In this document: positions 33,016 through 44,767 of the stretch, one piece after another
Position numbering within the stretch: the stretch's first letter is position 1
Layout of the letters: every line of letters begins with the position of its first letter
Assembly: GCA_003586115.2 (NCBI GenBank)
Contig: QVOM02000023.1
Span: 8,560,108-8,624,107 of the forward strand
Reading direction: 5' to 3'
Source: Salvator merianae
Taxonomy: Eukaryota > Chordata > Lepidosauria > Squamata > Teiidae
Length of the DNA: 64,000 nucleotides
Translations under genes and position numbers: made by a program
Notes under the pieces: model-generated
The model's database searches: none
What the model was told of the DNA's origin: nothing
The model's input: the letters and a program-made list of their open reading frames with translations, nothing else

Positions 33016-34690
33016 TAGGAAAGGCAACCTGTTAACAACCAGTTAACAGCATCAGCTGTTCTGGACCACCTTTGTGGATCATGACAGAGAGGTTTTCTGG
33101 TTTGTTTTGGAGATGTTTTGCATTGGGTTTGGTTTACTGCCTGGAGTGTCCATATTCCCTTGGCATCTGTTTTAATAGACTGCATGAGAGCTGTTCTTGT
33201 GGTGCTGCTTGCTGTTTGCACACACAGTGTTTGCACAACATTTGAAAAACCTCCCTGTTTTGAAAACAGCCTCGGGATATTTCTCCCTATCATGAAAGCA
33301 GATGAGTTTGAACAAGCTATGTAAGTGTATTTCAATGACAGTGACATAAAAAAGATGGAGTGAACAAAACTTCAGTTCCTTCAGTTGAGGGAGGAACTGA
33401 AAAACTATGAGAAAGTAAATCTGTTAGATCAACTGATACAAATTTGTAATAATGTACTAATTTAAATACATTTTTTCAAGTGGTTCTCCCATGAAATCCT
33501 ATCCCACAGAATCATTAAGGCATCTCAATGATGGATCCTCAACAGGGGGCGATCTAGTGGTACAGGTTTTAGACTGTACCACTATAGAGCATCCTGAGGG
33601 AATTTTTCAAATGGGTAATCTTGGGTGACCTCTCATGTGATCATTTCTCCCTAATGAAGATTTACAAAAAGTTTACTGGAAGAGAATTCAGTGTCAGCCA
33701 ACATGGAAATAGAGGCGTGAATCTCTTCTATTCACCAGATTTTTTAAAGAAGAAGAAAAATGAACTGCTTCCTTTGTGCTTACCAATTAATAGGATTACT
33801 CCAGAAAGGAAGATTATTAACTCTTATCAGGAATGTTTGTATTCCAACAAGAAACATTTGCAGAATAGTGCATTGTATTTTAGCAAACCTCAAAAAACAT
33901 GATGTGCTGGTTTGTTTCACAAATACCATGTGTGTTTGCGTGACAGAACTGCTTTGGAGCCTTGTATTGGTTTGTACTGAACTGTACGAAAGCAAGCAGA
34001 TCTGTCATTGGTCAGTTTTGATTTCTGTCCATTGCCCTTAGATTGGAGTTGAAACACCTGTGGGTTGTGGCACTGCAGACGTTGGCACTATTTGGTCATT
34101 CACCTCTGGCCAGAGTTGAATTTCTGACCATTTTGATTCTTGGAGCTTTGTTTTGTTTTGTTTTTTAAGTTCCATATGCTGTTGGTTTAGCACTTGCGAG
34201 TTCACTCATGACATCTGGAGTTTGGCAGCATGTATTTGTCAGTAAGTCGTATAGTTTTTGGAGGTGTAAGAAGCAGGTGGTATCTTTAAGCCATTCAGTG
34301 ATTTCTCATGCCTCCCTATTAGCTTTTTCTTTCTTTCTTCCCGCCTTTACTACCTGAGGAAGGGAAAGGCTGGTTGTAGAATTTGCTGTCTCAGAGACGG
34401 AAAAATCCTTGATTTCTCTTGTGGAATTTTTAATCTATAGCGTGAAGGACATTGCTTGAAGCAGCACGATGCCTTGATCTGCCCCACCTTTTCCAATGGT
34501 CTATGTAGTTTTCCTGCCTTTGTTTTAAGTGAGATGAGAACCACCATTAAGGGCTTGCAGAACAGAAGAAGGCATAGAAGTGGATAACTGACCCTGAGAA
34601 ATGACTTGGGTCTTTAGGATAAGTCCATTTATTCTCTGGCCTCTTCCATCTAATAACTCCTACCGGCTCTTTTTCATGAAGTTGAGCAGC
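33016..34690. other. Unique A/T-rich DNA
   Basis: No gene recognised. Frames up to 110 residues occur on both strands without motifs. There is a (TTTG)n-like run near 34150. Confidence 0.5.
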
Positions 34691-36585
34691 TGATGAAGAA
34701 AAATAAATCATATCTTTTGTTTCCTCCCATGTCTTTTCAATCATACGAGGAGTCAGTCTGCTGTGATAAAAATCTTCCTGCACTGCAAACAGGAGATTTG
34801 CAGTTTTATGGTGACGGTATATTAAAGAAGAGTTACTTTGTGAAGATGACTCTTGTCAACAAAGTAATAACCATATTGGCCCGAGTGAAAGTCAGCTGCT
34901 GTACACAAGGGCCTCCTGGCTTTTGTGTTTCAGAGAAAGGAAGCAATCTCCCAAAAGGATATTTTAACTATAAAACACAATTGCTTAAAAGCAAAGAATG
35001 TAAAGCCCAAACTCATTTAGCTAGTATTGGGAAATTTAAGCACATTGAATTGAAATGTGCATTTCTATTTATTTTTGTTTCTTTTTTAAAAAGCATCTCT
35101 GTCTCTCCCCCTCTCTATCTCTCTTTTTCCTTTTTCTAATTTTAATGCAATTTTTTCTCTAAATCAGTTCAGATTAAAGAACTGAGAGAAAATATGCCTA
35201 GATAAAACAGATTCCTAATCCAGGCAAAGCTATTTTTTATCACAGACAAAATTTTATAAGCCTCAAATATATATTGCAAGGTATACTTACAGTAGAGCCC
35301 GTGATACAGCATGGATTATAAAACTGTAAGAGAGAGAGAGTGGCTAATTATGTATTTTTCAAGCTTCTGTGCTGCTTAGGGGTTTTTTTTTTTTTCTTTT
35401 TAAATTGAAATCCTTGAAGTGTAGAGCTGAATTATTTATGTTAGGAGAAAACCATTATTGTTTGAAATAAAGCTATTTTTTCCTCCAATGTTTAAATCCT
35501 GGAAAAGTGGGACTAACACCCATATCCTGCTATAATTAAGATAACAGTCCTTAGCCTAAGAAAGACTGGAGTACTGGGAGAAGAGAGAAAGAGACAGCAA
35601 AATCCATAATAATCATTTCATTTTGTTTAGTGGGAGGGAAAAGGCATAAGGTTGCTACTGTGTTTTATGGAAATAGCATTTGAGAACCTATTATTAATGA
35701 GGATGTGGGTATTTGTTTCTGGTTGCAATAGTTCATTTGTGTGTGAGAGAGAGTTTTATTGAACTTTTAGACCTGTGCTCATGTCCAAATGTCTACATAA
35801 TATTTTTCAACTACAGTATTTGCCACTTACACTTAAATTCACAGATCAAGTTAATAATAATTTCCTTCCTTCCTTCCTTCCTTCCTTCCTCCCTTCCTTC
35901 CTTCCTGTTATGCTTTAAATAAACATTTGATAAAATTGGCTTCTGTCCTGACATCAAAGAATTGTCAGCAATCAATTATTCCACAGATATGCTTTTTTTT
36001 TTTTTAGAAAAACTCCATGTCCTTTCTTTCCGTAACATTAAGGATAAATTAAAATATGTACTTGCACTCTTATTGCAACCCCCTCCCCCAAATGACACAT
36101 CTATTACAAGCCACAGATAATTTCAGACCTTTAGTTCAATTCTGGGAAGATTCATGCACCAGATTCCGGATTGTTGTGCAGGTTATGTCTGTGTGAAATA
36201 CATTCCATGAGCATAATAATAAATACACTGGGGGAAAATTGCTCTTAGTCGTAGATGTTGACGGTGCAAAACCCCATGCAATATTATATTGTTGTTTAAA
36301 AGGGATCAGGCACAAGTCTCTTAAAATAACCTGGAAAAATGCCATCCCAAGAAAAAAGGTGATTAATTAATTAATTAGTGCTACAAAGAATTGGTTAATA
36401 GAACTGCATGTCTTAAAATAACCTAAAAAATGCCATGCCAAAAAACAAGATGATTGATTGATTAATTAATTAATTAGTACTGCAAAGAATTGGTTAACAG
36501 GATTGCACATTAAAACATTTCTTATACTTGGCCTGAACCACACAGTTCTTCCATTTTATCCAAAACATTTAGCTGATGACTTTTC
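34691..36585. other. Unique A/T-rich DNA with a 148-residue open frame
   Basis: The plus frame 34693-35139 (starts MKKNKSYLLFPP) has no motif that I recognise and ends in a low-complexity S/F/L tail formed by a CT-rich tract, so it is probably chance. A (TTCC)n run lies at 35862-35906, and poly-T runs near 35384 and 35992. A repeated AATTAATTAATTAG segment lies near 36364 and 36460, with similar flanks (TCTTAAAATAACCT…ATGCCAT), a small local duplication of about 95 bp. Confidence 0.5.
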
Positions 36586-36589
36586 TCTG

Positions 36590-36785
36590 TTAATGAGACT
36601 GTATATTTATGGCATTTTTGTTCTGTCTTTCCTCAACATGTGCTCAAAGCACCATACACCACACACCACACACCACTCTCCTCTCTTGTACTTTATTTTC
36701 ACAACAGTCCTGTGAGATAGGTCAGACTGGAAGACAGTGAATGGCCTGCAGTCAACCAGAGACAGGGTCTGTAGCTGTAGAATGG
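36590..36785 (-). mobile_element. Decayed SINE (family B / MIR-like)
   Basis: TATTTTCACAACAGTCCTGTGAGATAGG, followed by CAGACTGGAAGACAGTGAATGGCC and CAGTCAACCAGAGACAGGG, is the reverse-strand form of the MIR-like block 'CCTCACAGGGTTGTTGTGA'. An ACACACCACACACC run precedes it. Confidence 0.5.
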
Positions 36786-37149
36786 CCTTTAAGAATTCTC
36801 TGTCTATCCTTTGAATGATAGATTAAGTAAGGCCTTTGAAAAACCATGGTCAGCCTTAAGGGTTTATCCGAATGAAGCTTGCTAGAAAATATTTCATTAA
36901 TGAAATAGCACAAGGACCCCCTCCTTCTTTAATTCCTGAAGATATTTTCATAAGTGCAGTTGGCTGTAGATTCAATAAATTTATCAATTCATTCTTATCA
37001 ACAGTTCATTTTATTTTTCCCTTCGCTTGTGGAATATTCAGCTTTCTCTCATCATCCCATCGACATGCTATTCTGTGGTTTGAGTTGTTAATTTATTTTT
37101 TTTAACAATGTCCTTTTAATTGTGGTGTTAAGCAGGGGAAGCAGATGAA
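36786..37149. other. A/T-rich unique DNA
   Basis: No gene or repeat recognised. Confidence 0.5.
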
Positions 37150-37440
37150 AGGACTTGGGTGAATGCAAAGATTTATTGGAAATGAAATTTATAAAACAAG
37201 GGACAGAATGCTAGTGGAATTCAACAGTGCATTTATAACACTGAATAGTTGGGACCACTGTGCTATACATTTATTTTCATCCCCTCTGCAAGGAAAGATT
37301 GCCTTTGATTGGTCAGTTTTTAGGTGGCATATTTGTCCCCTGACATTTGCATTTTGTTAACAAAGGAATATAAGTTACCTTGGAGATTTTTAATTAACTC
37401 TTCTCCTGCAGCTGTTGCAGTGCTTATCATCTCTTGGTTT
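37150..37440. promoter_or_regulatory. Candidate conserved enhancer-like element
   Basis: This is repeat-free DNA with several sharp motif matches close together: a TCF/LEF core CTTTGAT at 37303-37309 touching an ATTGG box, a perfect octamer ATTTGCAT at 37345-37352, and the 12-bp palindrome TTTGTTAACAAA at 37353-37364, which contains SOX-like AACAAAG with the next base. An E-box CAGCTG lies near 37412. The adjacency of octamer and SOX-like sites resembles POU-SOX composite sites. This is inferred from motifs only. Confidence 0.35.
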
Positions 37441-38810
37441 ATTTAAATAGGTTTTGGGATATTACTCTTCTGAAAATGCCTCTGTAATCTTAAAAAAAAA
37501 AAAAAAGGCATTTCAGCAAGATGCTGTAATTGTAAAGCACTGCAAAGCCATACTAGTTTTATTTTTAATTCTTCTTCTTCTTCTTATAAAAAAAAGAATA
37601 AAAGTCCAGATGTTATTTACAATTTCCAAGCAAGAGGACAAAATAATAATAATCCTCATCTGCCAAAATCCATCGGCGTTTAAATAAAAGTAATAAAAGA
37701 AAGAACTAGAGGAGACAGGATCTGTGGAAATCAGTTGCAGAGTATCCTGGTTGCTTAAGAGAAGAGGAACTTTATTGAAATCATGATATTCTAATACACT
37801 GCCCTCTCGCTGCCAAAATAATTATATTATCAAATGGGTGTGTCTTCCTTTGCTTAGCTTCCTTGCATCTGAGCAATTCATCTTTTCCCTAATGACTGGA
37901 ATTAATATCCATTTTAATCATTCCGTCATTATCAGTGGAATCTCAATGTTTCTGAGATACCAATATCCTTATGGCACTGAGCTAAAGGGAAGTTTGCTTA
38001 TCCATTTTTTAGGAACAACCGACACTGTTTAGCATCCTGAAATTAGTAAACTGTTGGAGTTGCTGATAAATGCCTGATATATGGTATGTGAAAAAAAGAG
38101 AGAGAAATTTTTGTATTGAAAAACTTTAAAATCCCTTTCTCTTGCAAACAGAATCTCTTGAAAAAAAAGGCAAAATAAACACACAAGGTCGACACCATAA
38201 GCTAGAGGGAGCTCCATCATAACATTACTAGGAAGGGAATACGCTCCGTTTATCAAGTCTCTCTCCTGGCTTTGTCTGAATTTAGACACAAAAGACCTAT
38301 TTTTATAGCTGATATTATCTGCGCCATTCTGTGATATGAATGTTATTGTTTAAATGATCGGCAAGCCAGAAAACAGCTGAAGTTATCCACTGATGCTTCT
38401 CACAACCATATTTCTATCAACTCCACACCCTCTCTGCTTTGACATATAAACCAGCAGACGTCACTGGGTAAATTCAAGCTTTCTTCATTGCTTTTGTCTT
38501 TGCCAAAACAGCCATTTTTGTTTGAAAAGCCGCAATCTCTATGTCTTGCAGTCAGATGTTATTGTAGAAGCTGTGAGAATTCTGTTGGTTCTTGATGGGT
38601 TTGGGAAAGTGTCATAAGCCTAGTTTCTAGTGGTGCTACATTGGATTTCCTCTTCCAACTCTTTATTTCATTCAACTTAAAACATCTTTTCAAGGTGAGT
38701 CATGGAAATTCTCATTTTACTGAAGATAATCTGGGGATCCAATCCCAGTCAGATTTGTGTGGACATTACAACTCCCAGAAATAAGTTCTTTAATTTATGA
38801 TAAAGGCTGC
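37441..38810. other. A/T-rich unique DNA
   Basis: A poly-A run at 37492-37506 and a (TTC)n run at 37573-37584. 38280-38560 is repeat-free and might be conserved. No coding frame. Confidence 0.5.
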
Positions 38811-38900
38811 ATCCAGACATCACTTGCTTATTCTGCTACATTTGGATAGTCTGGAATAAAACATGGATATTCAGCAATGTCTGAATGCAAAGTATGTGTG
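38811..38900. mobile_element. MITE-like fragment related to 2829-2910
   Basis: GGCTGCATCCAGACATCACTTGC…AAACATGGATATTCAGCAA, with ATGTCTGAATGC closing as a possible inverted end. The related text upstream at 2.83 kb lacks clear ends. Confidence 0.4.
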
Positions 38901-40489
38901 ATGGACCAACATTTGGGAAGAGATTTTTTAATTTTAAAAAATAATATAATTTTTTTAAAAAAATACTTTGTTAACAATTGAGGAACTAGCAGAGTGCACC
39001 AAATATAAACAAGTCACCATTCCCGCATTAAAAGGTTTCCATCAAGAATTCTGAAGTATATGGGTGGGAATTTTCCTGAAGAAGGGTTGTAATAAATCCC
39101 AACTGGGATAAAGGGTTGCTTCTCTTTGATGGAATTGTTTCAATCAGTGGATGCCAGGTTTGAAAAAGCTGCTCTTAGATCTTTGTTGTTGCATTAGCTT
39201 TATTGGTGCAGAGATGAGCTCATTAGTAAGTAGAGATCATATTGAATTTTACCAAACACAGAGTGATGGTTGGTTCATGCTTTTCCCGTGCTCTGCAATT
39301 CAATTTTTTGCAGCTACGAGAAAAAAGACAAGTGGGTTTTATGTTTAAGATTTGAGTTCTGCCCCTAATTTTTTTTTTGAACAGCAGCTCTTGTGATTCT
39401 TAACCAAAGCAGCCAACTGACCTTTGTAGACCTCAAAGGAACTTTTCTAAACTCTAGACTGAATCAGTATAGACGTATATTTCCCCCTTTAAGGGCGTCA
39501 CACTAAAAACTTGGGCATCCTATTCCTCATACGCTCTTTGCCCCTGCAAAGATGGCAGAACGTGTGATTGGACCCTTCTGTCTTGCAACAGAGGGTACTT
39601 TCAAACAGAGAGGGATTGTTTTGAATACAGGCCACATACCTTCCCAGCTGCATAGCCAATGGCAGCTGATTGCATCAGAGTCGAGAGAACTGCTAAATAC
39701 TGGTACACTGTGAGCCTTTGATTGATCTGAGCTGCAGATCTGTTGCAACCCTGTTTTCTGTTGCAACCCTGTGAACAGTCACCTGACACCCAGTTTGGTT
39801 TCAGTAATTTACAGTTGTAAAATGGTGGAATTTGTATGTGCATATGTATATATGTGCATATACACACCACCTTAGACCCGGAGGTCTCAGGGCAGGCTAC
39901 AACAATCAAAATACATAAAAAACAGACAAAAATAGTGCAGTACACAGAGAAGGAAGACAATTACCTCTTTAATTCCTGAAAAGGAGACCATTCTACAATC
40001 TGGGGGCCACCCCAGAGAAGGCCGAGTCTTGGGAACCCATCTCTTTAGAAATAGTTACTGGGGAAAAAAAATCTTCAGAAAGACCATTTCCTTCTGTTCT
40101 TTTGCCTCCTCCATTCACACACTAATTCCTGTCCTGTGTTACATTGGGATGTTCCCTACAGGATGAGCTGGAGAGGCCATCAAAGGCAATGGGCAGGTGA
40201 TCTTGTCTCATATTTTTTGGTTCTAATGTTGCCAAGATGTTTGGGTTACGGCGTATTATATGGTGCAGAGAAACTAACCCACTCCTTCAGGGCAAAAGCA
40301 CTAACGGAAATTGGAGCAACGGAGAAGCCCAAAACAACCCAAAGGGAAAGCAGATTTGAAATGCTGGCAGACAGACAGAGAGAGGGAGCATGGGATTGGG
40401 AAGAAGAAACACGTCAATAAGCAGCATTTTGTTGGAGGTTCCCCTTGCATTCTGTCTTAATTTTAGCAGCAAAATAGCAGATGTTGAGG
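38901..40489. other. Non-coding stretch, no gene recognised
   Basis: Unique DNA. 39865-39905 (CACCTTAGACCCGGAGGTCTCAGGGCAGGCTACAACAATC) resembles a LINE/SINE-type 3' tail read backwards. Frames of 94-119 residues lack motifs. Confidence 0.45.
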
Positions 40490-40671
40490 GAAAGACAGGC
40501 AGGATGCCTCTAGAGGCTGTTTGCAGGGAGTCAGGAGCAGGTGAAGGTTTTGCCTTTGTCTTCTGCTTAATGCCCAGAAGCAATTGGTGGGCCACTGTGT
40601 GAGACAGGATGCTGGACCAGATGGGCTGCAGTCTGATCCAGCAGGGCTCCTCATGTTCTTACCTAGAATAG
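40490..40671 (+). mobile_element. CR1 LINE 3' end
   Basis: GACAGGCAGGATGCCTCTAG, then GCCCAGAAGCAATTGGTGGG, CCACTGTGTGAGACAGGATG, CTGGACCAGATGGGCTGCAG and TCCAGCAGGGCTCCTCATG. These are the plus-strand CR1 terminal blocks. Confidence 0.8.
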
Positions 40672-40885
40672 ATGCCTAGGAACCACCTCCAGGTTGGAGA
40701 GACAGGCAAGATGCCTCTAAAGGCCATTTTGCAGGGAGTCAAGAGCAGGTGAAGGTTTTGCCTTTGTCTTCTGCTTGAGATGCCCAGAAGCAACCGGTGG
40801 GCCACTATGTGAGAGAAGATGCTGGACCAGATGGGCTGTGGCCTGACCCAGCAGGGCTCCTCTTATGTTCTTATGAGCTAGATGC
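40672..40885 (+). mobile_element. CR1 LINE 3' end, second head-to-tail copy
   Basis: Starting at AATAGATGCCTAGGAACCAC, the same blocks follow in the same order, ending CTCCTCTTATGTTCTTATGAG. It matches the first copy closely but extends further 5', which argues for a separate insertion or a duplication. Confidence 0.8.
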
Positions 40886-41260
40886 GGAACCCTTCTGTGT
40901 GGAAGAAGTACTCTCTGGAAGACTGTCTCTCGCCTCCACAGAAGTATACAAGGTTGGCATAGGTTTCTTGAATAACTTGCCTCAGTCTCCCTGAGCACTC
41001 GTAGCTGGAGGTTATGTCCTAGTTATTAGCAAGGCCTCTTGTTAGAAGAGACTCCACTGTGTCTGTAGAAAGGAGTTATCTCATACCTTCCCAAGTGTTT
41101 ACCTCTGTGAGCTGCAGAAGGCTTGGCTTTCTCAGAGAGGACTTGAAATTTGGGCCATGTTTGGGGAAGCGGCAGGAAATAATAACAGCTGGCTGGCCCA
41201 TGGGTGTGGCAGATGGAGTTTGGTCTCTTGCTAAGATCTCAAGCTACGCTTGATGAGCTT
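40886..41260. other. Non-coding stretch
   Basis: No gene or repeat recognised. Confidence 0.5.
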
Positions 41261-41261
41261 C

Positions 41262-41334
41262 TTGGGGAATAAGAACATAAGAAAGTAAGAGGAGCCTTGC
41301 TGGATCAGGCCACAGCCCATCTAGTTCAAGACAT
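41262..41334 (-). mobile_element. CR1 LINE 3' terminus, short
   Basis: AAGAACATAAGAAAGTAAGAGGAGCC…CTGGATCAGGCCACAGCCC is the reverse complement of the CR1 end. About 70 bp remain. Confidence 0.7.
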
Positions 41335-42150
41335 GCTTTTTCGATGTCAGCATCCGAATGGAATTCTTTCTGTGCATAATGTTGGCAACTAATCATATAG
41401 GGTGCAACTTTTAAAAAGTGCCCTTCCAAAACCAGGCATCACCCCCTGTTTGATGCTCGTGTGTGCTATGGATTCTCTTTGGTTCATATCTAGCTGCTTA
41501 TTTGATGCACACCCAATTAGGCTCAATTATTATGGGAAGTTTTAAGATCCTCTCCTTCCAATGAGGAGCTATAAATAACTCCAGGTGCGCAAGTCTTCTG
41601 GAGTGCTTGAAAACAAGATTCAACAACAGTAACAAAAATGCCCCAGCCCCAAAGAGAAAGAAGAAGGCCAGCAGAAGTTCTCCGTGTCACCTCCCCTGAG
41701 TTAGGCAGAAAGTTATTAACTTTTGTCGGCACAAGGAGGTTAATACAATGAACAGCCCTTTATGGGCGGAGAGGTGTGTGATGTGGTATGCAGCTCTGCA
41801 TCCGACTTTCATCTAGTGTACATCATGCCTCAGAGTCCCTAGAAATTTAGACCAGCCATAGTAATATATAATCTGACCTGCCTTGGCCTTAATTTCCCAT
41901 TGCCTTAATCTTGTGTTTCTGTTTCCATCTCTTGATCTGAGAAACAGAAGAAAAAAAAGAGGCATGTGTGTTGGAGGCCAGGAGGACTTGCTGGTTTTAT
42001 TAAGAAAACAAAGTGGGAACTGCATTTCCTTTGTCCACACAATATCATGGGAAGCACTTTGGTATAAAATCAGGGACAACTAGCCATAGCATCCTGATTT
42101 TGCTTTGTTAGCTGCAGGAGTATCCATAAGAGTCTACACCAGACACCAAC
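41335..42150. other. Non-coding stretch, no gene recognised
   Basis: Unique DNA. Frames of 66-88 residues lie on both strands. Confidence 0.5.
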
Positions 42151-42371
42151 TGAGGCCATGTTCAGACATTAAAAAAAAAGAGGCGACTTGGAGGCACTTC
42201 ATACAGACAGTGTGTGGTCCTCGTGTTCCCAAGTCTTCTCTAATCCACCTTTTCTAGCATAGAATATTTATGAGAAAGGGGAAGGGAAGACTGGTGTGTG
42301 GACAATCCCATCTCTGAGTCATCTCTGAGCTGCCTCAGAGATGCTTTTTTTGTTGTGTCTGATCATAGCCG
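42151..42371. mobile_element. Family F MITE, inverted relative to 28841
   Basis: It starts TGAGGCCATGTTCAGACATT and ends TTGTGTCTGATCATAGCC. Interior TCTCTAATCCACCTTTTCTAG and ATACAGACAGTGTGTGG are the complements of blocks in the 28.84 kb copy. Confidence 0.7.
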
Positions 42372-42372
42372 T

Positions 42373-42643
42373 AAGCACTGTTCACACTTAGCCAAAAAAG
42401 ACAGGATCTCAGAAGTGCCTTTCAGATGGTAGCACGTGGCTCTGGTGGTCTCATCCCATCTCTGATCCACTTTTTCTAGCCTATGTGGCTCTGGTGGTCT
42501 CATCCCATCTCTGATCCACTTTTTCTAGCCTATCTCTGGCAGGGACAGACAGGTGTGAAAGCAATCCCAGCTGAGAACCGTTTTGGAGCCATCTCTGAGT
42601 CACATCAGAGATGCTTTTCTTTGCTGTGTGTGATCACAACCTG
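42373..42643. mobile_element. Family F MITE with internal 49-bp tandem duplication
   Basis: It follows the previous copy within a few bases. It ends GCTGTGTGTGATCACAACC, the family end. Interior text GTGGCTCTGGTGGTCTCATC…CCACTTTTTCTAGCCTA occurs twice in a row (42435-42483 and 42484-42532), identical after the first base. This is therefore a recent internal duplication. Confidence 0.7.
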
Positions 42644-43495
42644 AGTGACAAATATAGTAATGGCCAAAAATTCAGAGCAGGCGTCACTAGGAGCACCCAG
42701 AACCTCATTTCCAAGCACTTCTGTCTACACCTATTTGCAGTGGCCCCAATGGATAGAATGTACACTTGTCTGAAAAACAAACAAACAAGAAAACATATAC
42801 CTCCTGAATCTAGAAAGCTTCGAAAGTAACAAAATAAGGTATCGCAAGCTATTAAGCTGTAATAGCTGGATGCATCTAAAGAAAGATGCACTAAATGTAC
42901 TGTGTTGTTTTGCTGCTGTAAATTACCCCAGGGATCCTAATTAGGAGCGCATAAAAAATGAAATATTTCAGAATATTGTTAAAACATCCAAATACATTAA
43001 ACAACGCTGCACCTATTATTCAGTCCTTTTGATTTTATTTTTCTTACACACGAAAATAGAAGAAGAAAGCAGAATGTTTATTACAATCATTGGACAACTA
43101 GGAATAAAGTGCAAATGTTATATAAAGTAAGTATTCCTATCTAGCAAAGTAAACCGTACAAATAATACAATCAAAGTAATTCCAGTTTCACTTTCAGCCG
43201 CGGATCTCTCGGCTTATACTGCTTCTAAATTTTGGAAGTGCGGAATAGAGGTTAAAAATGCAGTGGCAAAGCAAGCGTCAAAGTGATGCTGTTGAGAAAG
43301 TATTCTCTAATCTCTTCAAAGTGGAGGAGTTTAAGAAAGGAAACTGCCCTGACTAATGAAGGTGGATTATAATCTTCCGTTACTGCCGATGGAAAAGTAG
43401 CTGTTGTGTTCCTCAAACGTTGTGTATCATTTGATACTGAAATTAAAAGAATCCTAATGCAATGGAACCAATTTTTAAATGGTATAATTGCCTGG
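42644..43495. other. A/T-rich unique DNA
   Basis: No gene recognised. Repeat-free apart from short A/T runs. Confidence 0.5.
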
Positions 43496-43499
43496 TTTG

Positions 43500-43700
43500 T
43501 TTCTCTTCACACCAGCTTTGGACGCTTTGCTGACCAGATGCGTATCACGCTGGTCTTAAAAGACCTGTAGTGGCTGCCAATTCGCTACCGAGCCCAATTC
43601 AAGGTGTTTACTTTAACCTATAAGAACATAAAGGAACATCACCTCTCATATCGACCTGCCCGTGCATTGAGATCTGCAGATGAGGACCTTCTGGTTGTAT
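43500..43700 (+). mobile_element. L2 LINE ORF2 fragment
   Basis: The plus strand reads WLPIRYRAQFKVFTLTYKN, then YRPARALRSADEDLLVVSPL, with an in-frame stop before WLP. These match the L2 ORF2 region after the reverse transcriptase (…LHWLPV…FK.L…TYK…LRS.D..LL.VP). It is truncated at both sides by MITE sequence. Confidence 0.75.
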
Positions 43701-43990
43701 CACCACTTTCAGTAGCTACAGGGGTGGGCACCCAAGGATAGGGCCTGATTAAACAGGCCTACTGATGGACCATTGGGCCCCAATTGAAACATGGAGGTAT
43801 GCAGAAGACACATCTCTATTTTCAAGAGTTCCGGGGGATCCATTTTGTTAGCATACCAAAGCATGCCCCTAAGTGGGTTCCCTGGGGCTCTGAGGCTAGG
43901 AACTTTCATACCTAGCTGTTCAGGGTCCTTGAAAGCCATCTCAAAGCTTGTGTGAACTTCAGGCCTGGTGTAGGGTCTGGTTTGGACTCC
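43701..43990. mobile_element. Family G MITE, long-form copy
   Basis: AACAGGCCTACTGATGGACC, AAACATGGAGGTATGCAGAAG, GATCCATTTTGTTAGCATACC, AGTGGGTTCCCTGGGGCTC, TGAGGCTAGGAACTTTC and AAGCTTGTGTGAACTTCAGG parallel the copy at 14.5-14.9 kb. The right end runs into the purine microsatellite. Confidence 0.6.
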
Positions 43991-44007
43991 AGATCACTGT
44001 GTGCTGA

Positions 44008-44068
44008 AAGGAAGGAAGGAAGGAAGGAAGGAAGGAAGGAAGGAAGGAAGGAAGGAAGGAAGGAAGGG

Positions 44069-44099
<31 letters not shown>

Positions 44100-44170
44100 G
44101 AGGAAGGAAGGAAGGAAGGAAGGAAGGAAGGAAGGAAGGAAGGAGGGAGGGAGGGAGGGAGGGAGGGAGA
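44008..44170. repeat. Compound (GGAA)n-(GAAA)n-(GGAA)n-(GGGA)n tract
   Basis: 163 bp of pure purine: GGAA units to about 44067, GAAA units to about 44100, GGAA to about 44141, then GGGA to 44170. The first three blocks are nearly mirror-symmetric. Frames on both strands (EGRK or FLPS peptides) are artefacts. Confidence 0.95.
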
Positions 44171-44767
44171 AATAACTAAATAATACAAGCAGAGCTTGAC
44201 AAATTTGACTTACCTTATGAAAACAAAATAAAACAAAATCAGCAGCGTAACATCAAGCTGTGATGTGTAATAGTCACCTTTCTGAAATCATAGGTTGCGG
44301 AAAGCAGAAAGGAAGGTACAATTCTCTTGTGAAATATGGTAATACTTGGGTAATGCCCTTCAGTAGTATTGCAAAGATTGTGTGAGGTATTGCCAGATCG
44401 TCGAATCTTGTAGGCAACTGCCTTTATGGGTGGTGTTATTTATTTAGCATAGTTAAATAAATGAGAAGACTTGACTGAATGCACGAAAGCTCAAATAATG
44501 AAATTAACTTCACTTGCTGGTTACAATGTTTCAAGCACAAGTCTCTTGAAACATTCGGCATTTGTACACTTTATTGTAAGAATTTTTTAAAAAATTTCAT
44601 AGATTTAAAATAAAATGAAAGATTTCTTTCATCTTCACTTCAAGCATGGAAAGTGATCAGGTATATTTACAGCAATTCATTATACAAGAAAGATACCCAG
44701 AAAGCAAGTGAAAAATGAAAATGTTAAGGGTCACAAAAATACTGAGATGGCATCTTTTGTTGTCATG
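44171..44767. other. Non-coding stretch
   Basis: A/T-rich unique DNA. No frames of note. Confidence 0.5.

Noticed and set aside
34693..35139. 148-residue frame in repeat-poor DNA
   Set aside because: No recognisable motif, a low-complexity end, and A/T-rich DNA where such frames arise by chance. No splice evidence.
43952..44188. EGRK-repeat and FLPS-repeat frames
   Set aside because: Translations of GGAA/GAAA/GGGA microsatellite units.
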